From positions 120,265 to 184,264 of the forward strand of contig NZ_SJDL01000005.1 in the NCBI RefSeq assembly GCF_004327985.1: a stretch of DNA of 64,000 nt, read 5' to 3'. Position 1 is the first letter of the stretch. Each line of letters starts with the position of its first letter. The position numbers and the translations under genes were made by a program. The DNA is from Marinobacter halodurans (GTDB lineage Bacteria > Pseudomonadota > Gammaproteobacteria > Pseudomonadales > Oleiphilaceae). The notes under the pieces were generated by a model. The model was not told the DNA's origin and ran no database searches. It was given only the letters and a program-made list of their open reading frames with translations. Below are positions 7,996 through 18,499 of the stretch, piece after piece.

Positions 7996-10014
7996 TCAGG
8001 CCCCCAGGTCGCCGAGCAGGGCGCTCAACGTGGCCTTGCCCTTGCGCTGGTTGGCCGCGGCATCGGTGTCCCCCAGCCCTTCCCAGAGCACATCGTCTTC
8101 CGGCAGTTCGTCCAGGAAGCGGCTGGGAATGGTTTCGATCTTTTCCCCATACTGCTTGCGCTGGGCGGCGTAGGTCAGCGCCAGCGTCTGGCGGGCCCGG
8201 GTAATGCCCACGTACATCAGCCGGCGCTCCTCCTCGATGTTGTCTTCCTCGATGCTGGAGCGGTGGGGCAGGATTTCCTCCTCGAGACCCATGATAAAGA
8301 CGTGGGGAAACTCCAGGCCCTTGGACGCGTGCAGGGTCAGCAACTGGACCTTGTCGCTGTCGTCCTCTTCCTCGCGCTGTTCCATCATGTCCCGCAGGAT
8401 CAGGCGGCTGATGGCGTCCTCGATGCCGATCTCGTCCGCGGTGCCCTTGCCGTCGTCCAGCATGCGCTGGATGGAATCCACCAGGTACCAGATGTTTTCC
8501 ATGCGCCGCTCGGCCTGCTTGGGCGTGCCGGCGTGCTGGTGCAGCCATTCCTCGTACTCGATGTCGGTGAACAGCTGCTTGATGACCGGGATCGGCTCCT
8601 CCTGGAACAGGCGCTGGCTGGTGCGGTCGGTCCAGTGGGCGAAGCGGCGCAACTTGTCCAGGCCGCGCTCGGACACGTGCTCTTCGGCCCCCAGATTGTG
8701 CAGGGCCTTGAACATGCTGATCTGGCGCCCCCGGGAATAGTTGCCCAGTTGCTCCAGCGTGGTCGGCCCGATCTCCCGGCGCGGGACATTCACCACCCGC
8801 AGGAAGGCCGCGTCGTCGTCCGGATTGATCATCAGCCGCAGGTACGCCATGGCGTCCTTGATCTCGTTGCGGGAGAAGAACGACTGGCCGCCGGAGATCC
8901 GGTAGGGAATCTGGTAGGCCTGCAGCTTCATCTCCAGCAGCCGGGACTGGTGGTTGCCCCGATACAGCACGGCGAAATCCCGGAATTCGATGCCTTTTTT
9001 CAGCTTCTGGTCGAGGATCTCGGTGGCGATCCGCTCGGCCTCGGCGTCCTCGCTGCGGCAGCGGATGATGCGGATCTCGTCGCCGATCGCATGGTCACTC
9101 CACAGCGCCTTTTCAAACACGTGCGGGTTATTGGCGATGACGGTGTTGGCGCAGCGCAGGATGCGGGAGGTGGAGCGGTAGTTCTGCTCCAGCTTGACGA
9201 TCTTGAGGCTCGGGAAGTCGTCCTTCAGGGTGGCCAGGTTTTCCGGCCGGGCGCCGCGCCAGGCGTAGATGGACTGGTCGTCGTCGCCCACCACGGTGAA
9301 GGCGGCGCGCTCGGCCACCAGCAGCTTGACCAGTTCGTACTGGCATAGGTTGGTGTCCTGGTACTCGTCCACCAGCATGTAGCGGATCTTGCGCCGCCAC
9401 TTGTCCAGCACCTCGGGGTTGGTCTTGAACAGCTGCACCGGCAACAGGATCAGGTCGTCGAAGTCCACCGCGTTGTAGGCCTTCAGGTATTCCTGGTAGC
9501 GCTGGTAGATCAGGGCGATGCGCTGCTCACGCTCGTCGGCGGCCCTGCTCAGGGCGTGGCCGGGCACCCACATGGCGTTCTTCCAGTTGGAGATGGTCAT
9601 CTGGATGTCGTTGAGCTCGTCGCCGGCATCGGCGCTGGCCTCACGCAGCATCAGGTCCTGCAGCAGGGCCTTGGCGTCCTCGGCGTCGAAGATGGAGAAG
9701 CCCGGGTGATAGCCCAGGTGGGCGTGCTCCTCCTTGATCATGTTCAGACCCAGGTTGTGGAAGGTGGACACCGTCAGACCCCGGGTCAGCTTGCGGTCCA
9801 CCAGTCGGGTCACCCGTTCCTTCATCTCCCGCGCGGCCTTGTTGGTGAAGGTGAGCGCGGCGATATGGCGCCCGGGGATACCCACCTGTTCGATCAGGTA
9901 GGCCATCTTGCGGGTGATCACGCTGGTCTTGCCACTGCCGGCCCCGGCCAGGACCAGCATGGGGCCGTCGACATAGCGAACCGCTTCTCGTTGACGGGGA
10001 TTGAGCTGCGACAC
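7996..10014 (-). CDS. rep: ATP-dependent DNA helicase Rep
   Basis: 672 residues, almost the length of E. coli Rep. It is a superfamily 1A 3'-5' helicase that travels with the replisome and removes bound protein. Helicase motifs run in order: LVLAGAGSGKTS (Walker A), the DEYQDTN Walker B, GDDDQSIYAWRGA, QNYRST, TLHASKGLEFPHVF and YVGITRARQTL. The N terminus MSQLNPRQREAV is typical. Length and the accessory subdomain sequence favour Rep over UvrD. It is alone on the minus strand. The 359-bp gap to the next gene (10015-10373) holds a TATAAT at 10243-10248 reading right but nothing else supported. Confidence 0.95.
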   Translation of the reverse strand: MSQLNPRQREAVRYVDGPMLVLAGAGSGKTSVITRKMAYLIEQVGIPGRHIAALTFTNKAAREMKERVTRLVDRKLTRGLTVSTFHNLGLNMIKEEHAHLGYHPGFSIFDAEDAKALLQDLMLREASADAGDELNDIQMTISNWKNAMWVPGHALSRAADEREQRIALIYQRYQEYLKAYNAVDFDDLILLPVQLFKTNPEVLDKWRRKIRYMLVDEYQDTNLCQYELVKLLVAERAAFTVVGDDDQSIYAWRGARPENLATLKDDFPSLKIVKLEQNYRSTSRILRCANTVIANNPHVFEKALWSDHAIGDEIRIIRCRSEDAEAERIATEILDQKLKKGIEFRDFAVLYRGNHQSRLLEMKLQAYQIPYRISGGQSFFSRNEIKDAMAYLRLMINPDDDAAFLRVVNVPRREIGPTTLEQLGNYSRGRQISMFKALHNLGAEEHVSERGLDKLRRFAHWTDRTSQRLFQEEPIPVIKQLFTDIEYEEWLHQHAGTPKQAERRMENIWYLVDSIQRMLDDGKGTADEIGIEDAISRLILRDMMEQREEEDDSDKVQLLTLHASKGLEFPHVFIMGLEEEILPHRSSIEEDNIEEERRLMYVGITRARQTLALTYAAQRKQYGEKIETIPSRFLDELPEDDVLWEGLGDTDAAANQRKGKATLSALLGDLGA

Positions 10015-10373
10015 GGGTGTCCTGCCTGAAAAATTCGTTTACCCTTGGGCACTTGTTCGTGCGGGACGGGCAAGGCGCTGTGGATGCTGGGCCGAATGGC
10101 CGAATCAAAGGCCATTATTCTACATCAGCGGACGTCCGGGGTTTACTCCATTCGGTAACGAAAGTCGTATGAGTAAAAAATGGCGCTGCAGTCATGGTCC
10201 GGGTCGACTATGCTATCCCATGCCCTCCATGGGAAGGGTCGGTATAATGGGTTGTTGGAGCGCCGGGCCCCATGTACGGAGAGGGATCCGGCATCTGAGG
10301 TGTGATGCGGGTGGGGAGCCGTGCCGGCCAGACGACTGCATGGCACCGGAATAAAGGGAGTTGGCCGCCACCA

Positions 10374-12110
10374 ATGAATGACGTGGATGATGCTTGGAAT
10401 GCCACGGCTGTCCGATTACTGATGCTGACGCCGGAGCTGCAGGACTACCTGTGGTATGTCCACCTGCTGAAGCAGAACCCGGAACTTAAGGTTGAACTGA
10501 CCTGGTGTCCGGATCTGACGGACTGCGAAGACCTGATCAGTCACGCCCAGTTCGATGTGGTGCTGTGGGACAGCATCATGTTCGCCACGTCCCAGACCGC
10601 CTTCCTGCAATACCTAGCCGTGGCCTGCGATGAAAAGCCGGTGATTGCCCTCGGTGCCGAGCCGGAAGCTATCGGCCTGCCGCCGGCCCGGGTCAACGGC
10701 GCCATCGATTACCTCTGCAAGGGGCACCTGGATTGCTGGAACCTGGGCCGCGCCCTGATGTGCGCCCTGTTCCGCCATCGGGCGGCCGCCACCACGCGCA
10801 CGGAACTGGGCCGGGAAGTGGCCAGTGGCTTCATCAACCGGGACCTGTTCTTCGACCGCCTGCAACAGGCCATCCTGCGGGCCGAACGCCATAACCAGCG
10901 GCTGGCCCTGCTGCACGTCAATCTGGATGAATTCCGTTCCGTCAACGACAGCCTCGGCTACCAGGCCGGCGACCAGCTGATACTCAAGCTGGCCGAGCGC
11001 CTGCGCCAGAAGCTGAGGCGGGTGGACTCGCTGATGCGGATCGGCGGTGATGAGTTCGCCATCATCATCGAACGGGTCGAAAACTCGCTGGATGTGACCC
11101 AGGTGATCCGCAAGCTGGTGTCCTCCCTCAACGAACCGGTGGTGGTGGAAGGCAAGAGCGTCGTGCTGAGTGCAAGCGTCGGCATCGCCACCTACCCCGA
11201 AGCCGGCAACACGCCGGAAATGCTGCTGCGCCAGGCCAACCGGGCCATGTTCGAGGCCAAGCGCGACGCTGGCACCAGCTACCGTTTCTACAACCAGCAG
11301 CTGCACCTGACGGTGGGGCGCCAACTGACCCTGGAAGCGGACCTGCGCAACGCGCTTCGCGGCAAGCAACTGGAGCTGTACTACCAGCCGCGCATCGATC
11401 TGGTGACCGAAGAGGTGCGTGGCGTGGAATGCCTGCTGCGCTGGAACCATCCCGAGCGCGGGCTGGTGGGGCCGGATGAGTTCATACCGGCGGCCGAACG
11501 CAGCGGCCTGATCGTGCCGATCGGTTACTGGGTGCTGGAGCAGGCCTGCGAGCGGCTGCGGGAATCGGCGGGGCTGGGGTATCCCGGTCTGGTCTTCGCG
11601 GTGAACCTTTCGTTCCGCCAGTTCCACGACCGCAAGATGACGGAAACCATCTTCCGGATCATCTACAACGCCAGCATCGATACCAGCCTGCTGGAGCTGG
11701 AGCTGACCGAGAGTGCGATGATGCACGACCCGGACTACGCCCAGCGCTGCCTGCGCGAGCTGAATCAACTCGGGATCAGTTTTGCCCTGGACGATTTCGG
11801 CACCGGTTTTTCGTCCCTGTCCAACCTCCAGCACCTGCCCATTTCCCTGGTGAAGATCGACAAGTCCTTCGTCCAGCGCCTCGGCCAGAGCGGCGACGCC
11901 GAGCACATCATCCGCGCCATCATCAGCCTCGCCCACAGCCTGCAAATGAGTGTGGTGGCCGAAGGTGTCGAGACCGAAGGCCAGTTGGAATTCCTGCGCC
12001 AGCAACACTGTGACGAGGTGCAGGGCTACTACTATGCCCGCCCCATGCCCTGGGCCGACCTGCTCGCCTTCCTGGAAGAGCGTAACAGCCTCGCTTGTCT
12101 GGGCCAGTAA
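10374..12110 (+). CDS. GGDEF-EAL domain protein (c-di-GMP turnover)
   Basis: 578 residues from the ATG at 10374; a GTG/ATG pair at 10302/10305 would add 23-24 residues. No membrane segment is seen. The N-terminal part (about 1-125) resembles a receiver-like fold ([24 protein letters not shown]) without a clear phospho-acceptor set. The GGDEF domain keeps the active site IGGDEF and, five residues before it, the inhibitory RxxD (RRVD). The EAL domain has ECL in place of EAL but retains LRWNHP, the LELTES and DDFGTGFSS metal and catalytic blocks, and EGVET. Both activities are plausible. A TATAAT at 10243 may drive it. Confidence 0.88.
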   Translation: MNDVDDAWNATAVRLLMLTPELQDYLWYVHLLKQNPELKVELTWCPDLTDCEDLISHAQFDVVLWDSIMFATSQTAFLQYLAVACDEKPVIALGAEPEAIGLPPARVNGAIDYLCKGHLDCWNLGRALMCALFRHRAAATTRTELGREVASGFINRDLFFDRLQQAILRAERHNQRLALLHVNLDEFRSVNDSLGYQAGDQLILKLAERLRQKLRRVDSLMRIGGDEFAIIIERVENSLDVTQVIRKLVSSLNEPVVVEGKSVVLSASVGIATYPEAGNTPEMLLRQANRAMFEAKRDAGTSYRFYNQQLHLTVGRQLTLEADLRNALRGKQLELYYQPRIDLVTEEVRGVECLLRWNHPERGLVGPDEFIPAAERSGLIVPIGYWVLEQACERLRESAGLGYPGLVFAVNLSFRQFHDRKMTETIFRIIYNASIDTSLLELELTESAMMHDPDYAQRCLRELNQLGISFALDDFGTGFSSLSNLQHLPISLVKIDKSFVQRLGQSGDAEHIIRAIISLAHSLQMSVVAEGVETEGQLEFLRQQHCDEVQGYYYARPMPWADLLAFLEERNSLACLGQ

Positions 12111-12226
12111 GGCCCTGTACCTTTCGCTTCAGTAAGATCCGGAACCCGTACAATGTCGCGCCGGCACCGTCGGTGCATGGCTATTTCGTGACGTTCCGGG
12201 GATCGCCGAGGGGGCCTTCATGGCGC

Positions 12227-12232
12227 TATAAT
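12227..12232 (+). promoter_or_regulatory. Possible -10 element for tex
   Basis: TATAAT 64 bp upstream of the tex start in the 186-bp gap after the GGDEF-EAL gene. No good -35 is seen at 16-18 bp. Confidence 0.4.
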
Positions 12233-12296
12233 GCGCCGCTTCCCTCCGGTGTGTATTCAACCTACATCCGTATCCGTGCAACGCAAGTGAGGTGGC

Positions 12297-14633
12297 ATGA
12301 ACAGTATTTTCCAGCGGATCGCCGACGAACTGGGTGTCCGGCAGCAACAGGTCAGCGCAACGGTTGCGCTGCTTGACGAAGGTGCCACGGTGCCCTTTAT
12401 CGCCCGTTACCGGAAAGAGGTCACCGGTTCGCTGGACGACACCCAGCTGCGAACGCTCGAGGAGCGCCTGCGCTACCTGCGTGAGCTGGAAGACCGCCGC
12501 GGCACGATCCTCGCCAGTATCGAGGAGCAGGGCAAGCTGACCGACGACCTGCGTGAAGCGATCGAAACGGCGGACACCAAGAACCGTCTGGAAGACCTGT
12601 ACCTGCCGTATAAGCCCAAGCGCCGGACCAAGGCGCAGATCGCCCGGGAAGCCGGTCTGGAGCCGCTGGCTGATGCGCTCTACGACGATCCGACCCAGGA
12701 TCCCGAGACGCTGGCCGCCGATTACCTGAATGCGGAAGCCGGCATCGACGACGCCAAGGCGGCCCTGGACGGTGCCAAGTACATCCTGATGGAGCGTTTC
12801 GCCGAGGACGCCGAGCTGCTGGGCCAGCTGCGCGACTTCCTGTGGGAAGAGGGCACGCTCAAGGTCAGCGTGGTCGCCGGCAAGGAAAACGAAGGCGCCA
12901 AGTTCCGCGACTATTTCGAGCACAGCGAACCGCTGAAGAAGGTGCCGTCCCACCGGGCGCTGGCGATCCTGCGGGGCCGCAACGAGGGCGTGCTCAACTA
13001 CAGTATCGTCGTGGGTGACGACGAGGACGACCGCAGCCGCGTGTCGCCCTGCGAGCAGAAGATTGCCGGGCATTGGAAGATTCGCGACCAGGGCCGCGCG
13101 GCCGACCGCTGGCTGGCGGAAGTGGTGCGCTGGACCTGGCGGGTCAAACTGTCCACCCATCTGGAAACCGAGCTGGTGGCCCAGGTGCGAGAAGCCGCCG
13201 AAGCCGAGGCCATCCAGGTGTTCGCCGCCAACCTCAAGGATCTCCTGCTGCTGGCGCCGGCCGGCCCGCGCCCGACCCTGGGCCTGGATCCGGGGCTGCG
13301 TACCGGTGTAAAGGTGGCCATCATCGACGGTACCGGGCAGGTGTCCGGCTACGGTGCCATCTTTCCCCACGCGCCGCAGAACAAGTGGGACCAGTCCATC
13401 GAGCAGCTGGCCAAGTGGTGCCGCGAGCACCGGATTGAGCTGATCGCGATCGGCAACGGCACGGCGTCCCGGGAGACCGAGAAGCTGGCGGCCGAGCTGA
13501 TCAAACGCTACCCGGAGCTGAACCTGGCGCGCATCGTGGTCAACGAATCCGGGGCTTCCATCTACTCCGCTTCCGAGTTCGCCGCCCGGGAACTGCCGGA
13601 CCTGGACGTCACCATCCGCGGTGCGGTGTCCATTGCGCGGCGCCTGCAGGATCCGCTGGCGGAGTTGGTGAAGATCGAACCCAAGTCCATCGGTGTCGGC
13701 CAGTACCAGCATGACGTCTCCCAGGTGCAGCTGGCGCGCAGCCTGGACGCGGTGGTGGAAGACTGTGTCAACGGCGTCGGCGTCGACCTGAATACCGCGT
13801 CGGTACCGCTGCTGGCCCGGGTCGCCGGCCTGAACCAGATCACCGCCCAGAACATCATCGACTTCCGTAACCAGAACGGCGTGTTCCGCAACCGCAAACA
13901 ACTGCTGGAAGTGTCCCGCCTGGGCGCCAAGACCTATGAGCAGGCGGCCGGCTTCCTGCGTATTGCCGGGGGCGACAACCCGCTGGATCGCTCCTCCGTG
14001 CACCCGGAGGCTTACGGCGTGGTCGAAGCCATCGCCAGGGACAGTGGCAAGTCCGTCGACCAGATCATCGGTGACAGCGCCTTCCTGCGCAGCGTCGATC
14101 CCAGGCGTTACGTCTCCGAACAGTTCGGTCTGCCGACGATCCAGGACATCATTGCCGAGCTTGAAAAACCGGGACGCGACCCCAGACCTGAATTCCGGTT
14201 TGCCAGTTTCGAGGAAGGGGTGGAAACCCTGAAGGACCTCGAGCCGGGCATGGTGCTGGAAGGCAGCGTCACCAACGTCACCAACTTCGGTGCCTTTGTC
14301 GATATCGGTGTACACCAGGACGGCCTGGTCCACATCTCGGCCCTGTCGCACCAGTTCGTCAAGGATCCGCGTGAGGTGGTGAAGGCCGGTGATATCGTCA
14401 AGGTCAAGGTGATGGAAGTGGACGTGCCCCGTAAGCGGATTGGCCTGTCCATGCGTATGGACGACAAGCCAGGCGAGAACAATGCATCACGCGGCGGGCG
14501 CAAGGGCGGCGGTCATGACCGTGCCCCGTCCTCCCGTGGTCGCGGCCAGAAAGACAGTGGCAAGGCACCCCAGGGGGCCATGGCCGGCGCGCTGGCCCAG
14601 GCGTTGGCCTCCGCCGGCAAGAAAGGCCGCTAA
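12297..14633 (+). CDS. tex: Tex-family RNA-binding transcription accessory protein
   Basis: 778 residues. Tex is a conserved cytoplasmic nucleic-acid-binding protein linked to transcription and to stress and virulence traits. Domains in order: the Tex N-terminal helical region (1-190), a YqgF/RNase H-like domain starting near [18 protein letters not shown] (about 325-450), helix-hairpin-helix segments ([15 protein letters not shown] and [12 protein letters not shown], about 500-560), and an S1 domain ([20 protein letters not shown], about 650-720). A low-complexity Gly/Arg/Lys tail follows. The ATG has an AGTGAGGTGG site. It is followed 54 bp later by gshA. Confidence 0.95.
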   Translation: MNSIFQRIADELGVRQQQVSATVALLDEGATVPFIARYRKEVTGSLDDTQLRTLEERLRYLRELEDRRGTILASIEEQGKLTDDLREAIETADTKNRLEDLYLPYKPKRRTKAQIAREAGLEPLADALYDDPTQDPETLAADYLNAEAGIDDAKAALDGAKYILMERFAEDAELLGQLRDFLWEEGTLKVSVVAGKENEGAKFRDYFEHSEPLKKVPSHRALAILRGRNEGVLNYSIVVGDDEDDRSRVSPCEQKIAGHWKIRDQGRAADRWLAEVVRWTWRVKLSTHLETELVAQVREAAEAEAIQVFAANLKDLLLLAPAGPRPTLGLDPGLRTGVKVAIIDGTGQVSGYGAIFPHAPQNKWDQSIEQLAKWCREHRIELIAIGNGTASRETEKLAAELIKRYPELNLARIVVNESGASIYSASEFAARELPDLDVTIRGAVSIARRLQDPLAELVKIEPKSIGVGQYQHDVSQVQLARSLDAVVEDCVNGVGVDLNTASVPLLARVAGLNQITAQNIIDFRNQNGVFRNRKQLLEVSRLGAKTYEQAAGFLRIAGGDNPLDRSSVHPEAYGVVEAIARDSGKSVDQIIGDSAFLRSVDPRRYVSEQFGLPTIQDIIAELEKPGRDPRPEFRFASFEEGVETLKDLEPGMVLEGSVTNVTNFGAFVDIGVHQDGLVHISALSHQFVKDPREVVKAGDIVKVKVMEVDVPRKRIGLSMRMDDKPGENNASRGGRKGGGHDRAPSSRGRGQKDSGKAPQGAMAGALAQALASAGKKGR

Positions 14634-14687
14634 ACTTATATCCGGAGCCTGCTGATGCGGGCTCCGTCAGACCCAAGGAGTCAGACC

Positions 14688-16247
14688 ATGGGCGAATCCC
14701 GTAAAGGGCTATTCCAGCAGTTCTCGGCGCAGGACTGGCACGGCTTCCGCAAAGGCCTGGAGAAAGAAGGGCTGCGGGTGGACCAGGACGGGTTTATCGC
14801 CCAGACACCGCATCCGGAAGCGCTGGGCTCGACGCTCACCCATGACCGGATCACCACGGACTACTCCGAATCGCTGCTCGAGCTGATCACGCCGGTGTGC
14901 GACAGCACCGGGTCCCTGCTGGCATCGCTGGCCGAGACCCACCGTTTCGTCCAGGCCAACCTGGGGGACGAGGTACTCTGGTCCGGCAGCATGCCCTGTC
15001 GCCTGGACGGGGATGCCAGCATTCCCATTGCCGTTTACGGGTCCTCCAACAGCGGCCAGCTGCGCCATGTCTACCGACGCGGGCTGGACGTACGCTACGG
15101 CCGGATGATGCAAAGCATCGCCGGCGTGCACTACAACTTCTCGCTGCCGGAGCGTTTCTGGACCCGCTGGCAGTCGCTGCTGGGGGATGAGCGCAGCCTT
15201 CAGGACTTCAAGTCGGACCAGTATTTCTGGCTGATCCGCAACTTCCGCCGCCGCAGCTGGCTGCTGATGCTGCTGTTCGGCGCGTCGCCCGCGCTGGATG
15301 CCAGTTTCGTGGAAGGGGTATCCCACCGCCTGAAACGCTTCAGCGACGACACCTGGATTGGCGAATGTGCCACGTCCCTGCGGATGGGCGACCTGGGCTA
15401 CCACAACAACGCCCAGGCCTCGCTGGATATCTGCTTCAACGAGCTGCGCACCTACACCGATACCCTCTACCGGGCGATCCACACGCCCTGGCCGCCCTAC
15501 GAAAAGATCGGGCAGCGCAACGCCGAGGGCGAGTTCATCCAGATCAACACCAACGTGCTCCAGATCGAGAACGAGTACTACAGCGCCGTGCGGCCCAAGC
15601 GTACGACTCAGCGGGGCGAGAAGCCGATCCAGGCACTGCGCAGTCGGGGTGTGGAATACGTCGAGGTGCGCTGTCTCGACCTGGATCCGTTCGAGCCGGT
15701 GGGCATCGGCGCCACCCAGATCGACTTCCTGGACCTGTTCCTGCTGGACTGCCTGCTCAGTGACAGCGAGGTGATCGGGGATGAAGAATGCAGTCGCCTC
15801 GATGGCAGCTACAAGGACGTTGTCGGCAAGGGCCGTAAGGCGGACCTCCAGATCTGTTTCGATGGCAGCCTGACGCCGGTGCGTGATGCGGCGTTGAGCC
15901 TGCTGGACCGTTTGCAGGGGCTGGCCGAGCGCCTGGACGCCTTCAATGGCGGCGAAAAAAACTACCAGAACGCGCTGGCGGCCCAGCGGTCGGCGGTCAC
16001 CGAACCGGGCAACACCCGCTCCGACCGTGTGCTGGCGGCCATGGAAACCGCTGGCCAGGGCCACCTGGCCTGGACACTGGACCAGTCCCGCGCCCACCAG
16101 GGGCAGTTGCGCGAAGACGGGCTGGACGACGCCACCCGGACCGCCTACGAGAAAATGGCAGCCGATTCCATCGCCGCCCAGAAGGAGCTGGAAGCCAGCG
16201 ACCGGGTGTCTTTTGAGGAATACCTCAAGGCCTACCTGAAGGATTGA
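14688..16247 (+). CDS. gshA: Glutamate-cysteine ligase
   Basis: 519 residues, the normal size for the gammaproteobacterial (E. coli-like) class. It forms gamma-glutamylcysteine from Glu, Cys and ATP, the first step of glutathione synthesis. Early motifs KGLEKEGLRV and TDYSESLLELITP, then VHYNFSLPE, fit the family's metal and substrate sites. The ATG at 14688 lies 7 bp after AAGGAG; an upstream ATG at 14655 lacks a site and adds 11 residues. It follows tex and ends before a terminator. Confidence 0.94.
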   Translation: MGESRKGLFQQFSAQDWHGFRKGLEKEGLRVDQDGFIAQTPHPEALGSTLTHDRITTDYSESLLELITPVCDSTGSLLASLAETHRFVQANLGDEVLWSGSMPCRLDGDASIPIAVYGSSNSGQLRHVYRRGLDVRYGRMMQSIAGVHYNFSLPERFWTRWQSLLGDERSLQDFKSDQYFWLIRNFRRRSWLLMLLFGASPALDASFVEGVSHRLKRFSDDTWIGECATSLRMGDLGYHNNAQASLDICFNELRTYTDTLYRAIHTPWPPYEKIGQRNAEGEFIQINTNVLQIENEYYSAVRPKRTTQRGEKPIQALRSRGVEYVEVRCLDLDPFEPVGIGATQIDFLDLFLLDCLLSDSEVIGDEECSRLDGSYKDVVGKGRKADLQICFDGSLTPVRDAALSLLDRLQGLAERLDAFNGGEKNYQNALAAQRSAVTEPGNTRSDRVLAAMETAGQGHLAWTLDQSRAHQGQLREDGLDDATRTAYEKMAADSIAAQKELEASDRVSFEEYLKAYLKD

Positions 16248-16292
16248 TCACACCCCGGAAAAGCCCGGCGGACCTGCCGCACAAAACCTGCA

Positions 16293-16330
16293 CAGGCGCT
16301 TGTCTCGCGGATGAGCGCCTGTTAATTTTT
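16293..16330 (+). terminator. Intrinsic terminator after gshA
   Basis: CAGGCGCT and AGCGCCTG form an 8-bp stem (13-nt loop), followed by GTTAATTTTT ending at 16330. It separates gshA from the rmf-like gene. Confidence 0.7.
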
Positions 16331-16366
16331 GTTACAGGTTGCCATCTGGCGCAGGGGAGGGCCGTC

Positions 16367-16573
16367 ATGGCCAGGGACATCAAGCTTGGCTGGGATGTGG
16401 AGTCGCTGAACAAGGCGTATCGCCAGGGCTATATGGCGTCCGTCATGGGCATGCCCCGGGAACGCTGCCCCTACCGGGGCGAGGTGGTGATTGCCGCCTG
16501 GGAAGCGGGTTGGGAAGATGGCAGTGACGCTCTCCGGCAGGAGCAACCCGGCGCCAGCGACCGGATTGCCTGA
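16367..16573 (+). CDS. rmf: Ribosome modulation factor-like protein
   Basis: 68 residues. Sequence around AYRQGYMASVMGMPRERCPY and AAWEAGWEDG matches the RMF fold (a Gly-Tyr turn, CPY, then a Trp-rich helix). RMF binds the 30S subunit in stationary phase and drives 100S ribosome dimers. The ATG at 16367 follows AGGGGAGG. It is longer than the 55-residue E. coli protein, with extra residues at both ends, so an RMF paralogue of the RMF/CrpP superfamily is also possible. It stands alone between the gshA terminator and a leftward gene. Confidence 0.82.
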   Translation: MARDIKLGWDVESLNKAYRQGYMASVMGMPRERCPYRGEVVIAAWEAGWEDGSDALRQEQPGASDRIA

Positions 16574-16617
16574 CCCCTGAGGCGAATGTCCCGTCTGCGA
16601 GTGAGCCGGACGGGGCC

Positions 16618-17067
16618 TTAACGCTGCACCACGAAGGATGTGAACAGCACGTCCATGATCTCCGCGCCGGTCTGTTCTTCTTCCAGCACCTTGTTGAAGG
16701 CCTCCAGCGCCTTCTGACGCAGGGCTTCCTGTCCTTCCGGCGTCGACAGTTCCTCCAGCTTTTCCCGGGCCAGCAGCATGACCATCTCGTGGCGCAGCCG
16801 CGGCTCATGCTCCTCGACCGCGGTCTGTGCTTCCTTGGAACCGACCCGCAGTGTAACCTCCGCCTTGACGTAGCTGAGCCGACCGGTGGACTGGCCGATG
16901 TTGGTAATGAACGGTGGGTCCATCGCCACGTAGATCGACGGTGCCGGGGCGGCCTGCCCTTCCGTTGCTGTATCGTCTGACGCCTCCTCTTCGGATGCCT
17001 GGACGGAAACACTCGCCAGGCACACCAGGGCCAGGGCGGTAGCGAACATGAGACGGCAGAAGGTCAT
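16618..17067 (-). CDS. FliL-like protein with signal peptide
   Basis: 149 residues from the ATG at 17067, chosen because AGGAGA lies 10 bp upstream and because it starts the signal sequence (MTFCRLMFATALALVCLASVSVQA). After an acidic linker (EEEASDDTATEG) comes the FliL core: a beta-rich MDPPFITNIG segment, TLRVGSKEAQTAVEEHEPRLRHEMVMLL, and a C-terminal VLFTSFVVQR. True FliL is anchored by an N-terminal membrane helix and encoded in a flagellar operon; this one has no flagellar neighbour. It is probably a periplasmic or membrane-tethered stomatin/FliL-type protein. Function is unknown. Confidence 0.78.
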   Translation of the reverse strand: MTFCRLMFATALALVCLASVSVQASEEEASDDTATEGQAAPAPSIYVAMDPPFITNIGQSTGRLSYVKAEVTLRVGSKEAQTAVEEHEPRLRHEMVMLLAREKLEELSTPEGQEALRQKALEAFNKVLEEEQTGAEIMDVLFTSFVVQR

Positions 17068-17250
17068 GGGCTTGCAGTTCTCCTTGTAATCCTGTTGTAT
17101 CGCATCAGGCGGACAGGAACCCGGGCAACAAATGCTTGTCAATGAACGGGTTTTAGTTCCGGGGTTCCCCAAATAATGCGCTCAGAATAGCAGGCTGACG
17201 GATGTCAGCCCAGTCGGGCGCGCTCAATCACGACCGACGAAGAGGACGCT

Positions 17251-17754
17251 ATGTCTGGACGACGTCTCGTTTTTCTCCTGATTTTCCTGGTGTGCGCAGC
17301 GTTGCTTGCCACCGCGTTCTACATGGAATACGTCATGCTGCTCGAGCCTTGCCCGCTCTGCTGGCTGCAACGTATGGCGGTGATGGCGGTCGGCGCGGTC
17401 GCGCTGCTGGCGGCCCTGCATGGCCCCAGGGGCTGGGGTGGCCGTGTTTACGGTTTCCTCCTGGCCTTCTTCTCTGTGCTCGGTGTGGCCCTGGCGGCCC
17501 GGCAGCTCTGGCTGCAGAGCCTGCCGGAAGAGCAGGTCCCGGCCTGTGGGCCATCGGTGGATTATCTGCTGGAAGTGCTGCCCCTGCGGGAAGTGCTGAG
17601 CATCGCCATGCGCGGCACCGGCGATTGCGCCGAGGTGGTCTGGCGTTTCCTGGGACTGAGCATTCCGGGGTGGACGGCGATCTTCTTCGTGGCGCTGGCC
17701 CTGCTGGGTCTGGCGATCCTGTTTGGTGCCTTTCGTCCCAGGGCGTCGCAATGA
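17251..17754 (+). CDS. dsbB: Disulfide bond formation protein B
   Basis: 167 residues with four membrane helices. DsbB re-oxidises DsbA and passes electrons to quinone. Both redox pairs are present: Cys34/Cys37 (EPCPLCWLQR) in the first periplasmic loop, and Cys99 with Cys126 in the second. An AGGACGCT site precedes the ATG. The gene stands between the FliL-like gene (divergent) and rsd; Pseudomonas carries a DsbB homologue in this same neighbourhood. Confidence 0.93.
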   Translation: MSGRRLVFLLIFLVCAALLATAFYMEYVMLLEPCPLCWLQRMAVMAVGAVALLAALHGPRGWGGRVYGFLLAFFSVLGVALAARQLWLQSLPEEQVPACGPSVDYLLEVLPLREVLSIAMRGTGDCAEVVWRFLGLSIPGWTAIFFVALALLGLAILFGAFRPRASQ

Positions 17755-17922
17755 GCCGTTGTCGATCGGCGACTCAATGAAACGCTTGCCCGGTTTGGCG
17801 GGGTTGGGGTAACGTCCTTATGGGCTGTTGGCGAATTGCTCGTCGCTGGCAGACCCACACATAACGATAACGGGGCCATCGCCAAGAGATTCGGCCTCGA
17901 CGGAACAGAACCAGGGGGAGTC

Positions 17923-18411
17923 ATGCTGGAGAACGTTCAGAGTGCCAGGGAGCGATGGGGTGGTGTCAGTGATCTGATCGATCGCTGGTTGCGTGAAAGA
18001 CAGGATCTGATCGTCAAGTTCTGCGATGTGAGCGGAACCACGGATTTCAGCGACACGGATGCCATCCGGGCCCGGTTCGTGGCGCTCTGCGAAGTGCTGG
18101 TGGATTACGTGTCAGCCGGTCATTTCGAAGTGTACGAACAGTTGATCCGGGAAGCCAAGGAGTTCGACGATGGCGGCATGGAGCTTGTGGCCAAGGTCTA
18201 TCCCAAGCTTGAGGAAATCACCGAGGAGGCGCTGTCCTTCAACGACCGCCTGAACGGCGATGCGATGCCCTCCGATGAGTTGGAGGCGTTGATGGAGCCC
18301 CTGTCCAACCTGGGCGAGCAGTTGGAAACCCGTTTCGAGTTGGAAGATTTCCTGATCGAACACCTGCACAACGTCCACGCCGACAAGGTGGCCTCACCCT
18401 CCTCCGCGTGA
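17923..18411 (+). CDS. rsd: Regulator of sigma D (Rsd/AlgQ family)
   Basis: 162 residues, all helical, of the Rsd/AlgQ family. It binds the housekeeping sigma factor and shifts RNA polymerase toward alternative sigmas; in Pseudomonas the homologue AlgQ affects alginate. The recognised block is RERWGGVSDLIDRWLRERQ with VLVDYVSAGHFEVYEQL. The ATG at 17923 is preceded by AGGGGGAG; an ATG 87 bp upstream is out of keeping with family length. It ends at a bidirectional terminator facing fkpA. The algR-algZ pair lies 19 kb away. Confidence 0.9.
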   Translation: MLENVQSARERWGGVSDLIDRWLRERQDLIVKFCDVSGTTDFSDTDAIRARFVALCEVLVDYVSAGHFEVYEQLIREAKEFDDGGMELVAKVYPKLEEITEEALSFNDRLNGDAMPSDELEALMEPLSNLGEQLETRFELEDFLIEHLHNVHADKVASPSSA

Positions 18412-18454
18412 CGCGATGCAACCCCGGGTGCCCGTCGTGCACGGGCCCAAAGCA

Positions 18455-18482
18455 AAAGAGCCGGCTTCAAGCCGGCTCTTTG
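18455..18482. terminator. Bidirectional terminator between rsd and the FKBP gene
   Basis: AAAGAGCCGGCTT and AAGCCGGCTCTTT form a 13-bp stem almost without a loop, with short A and T flanks on both sides. It suits the two converging genes. Confidence 0.85.
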
Positions 18483-18499
18483 CGTTTCGGGGCGAGGCT

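Noticed and set aside
12129..14351. 740-codon minus-strand frame opposite tex
   Set aside because: The plus strand encodes full Tex with all domains. The antisense product has no domain and no ribosome site.
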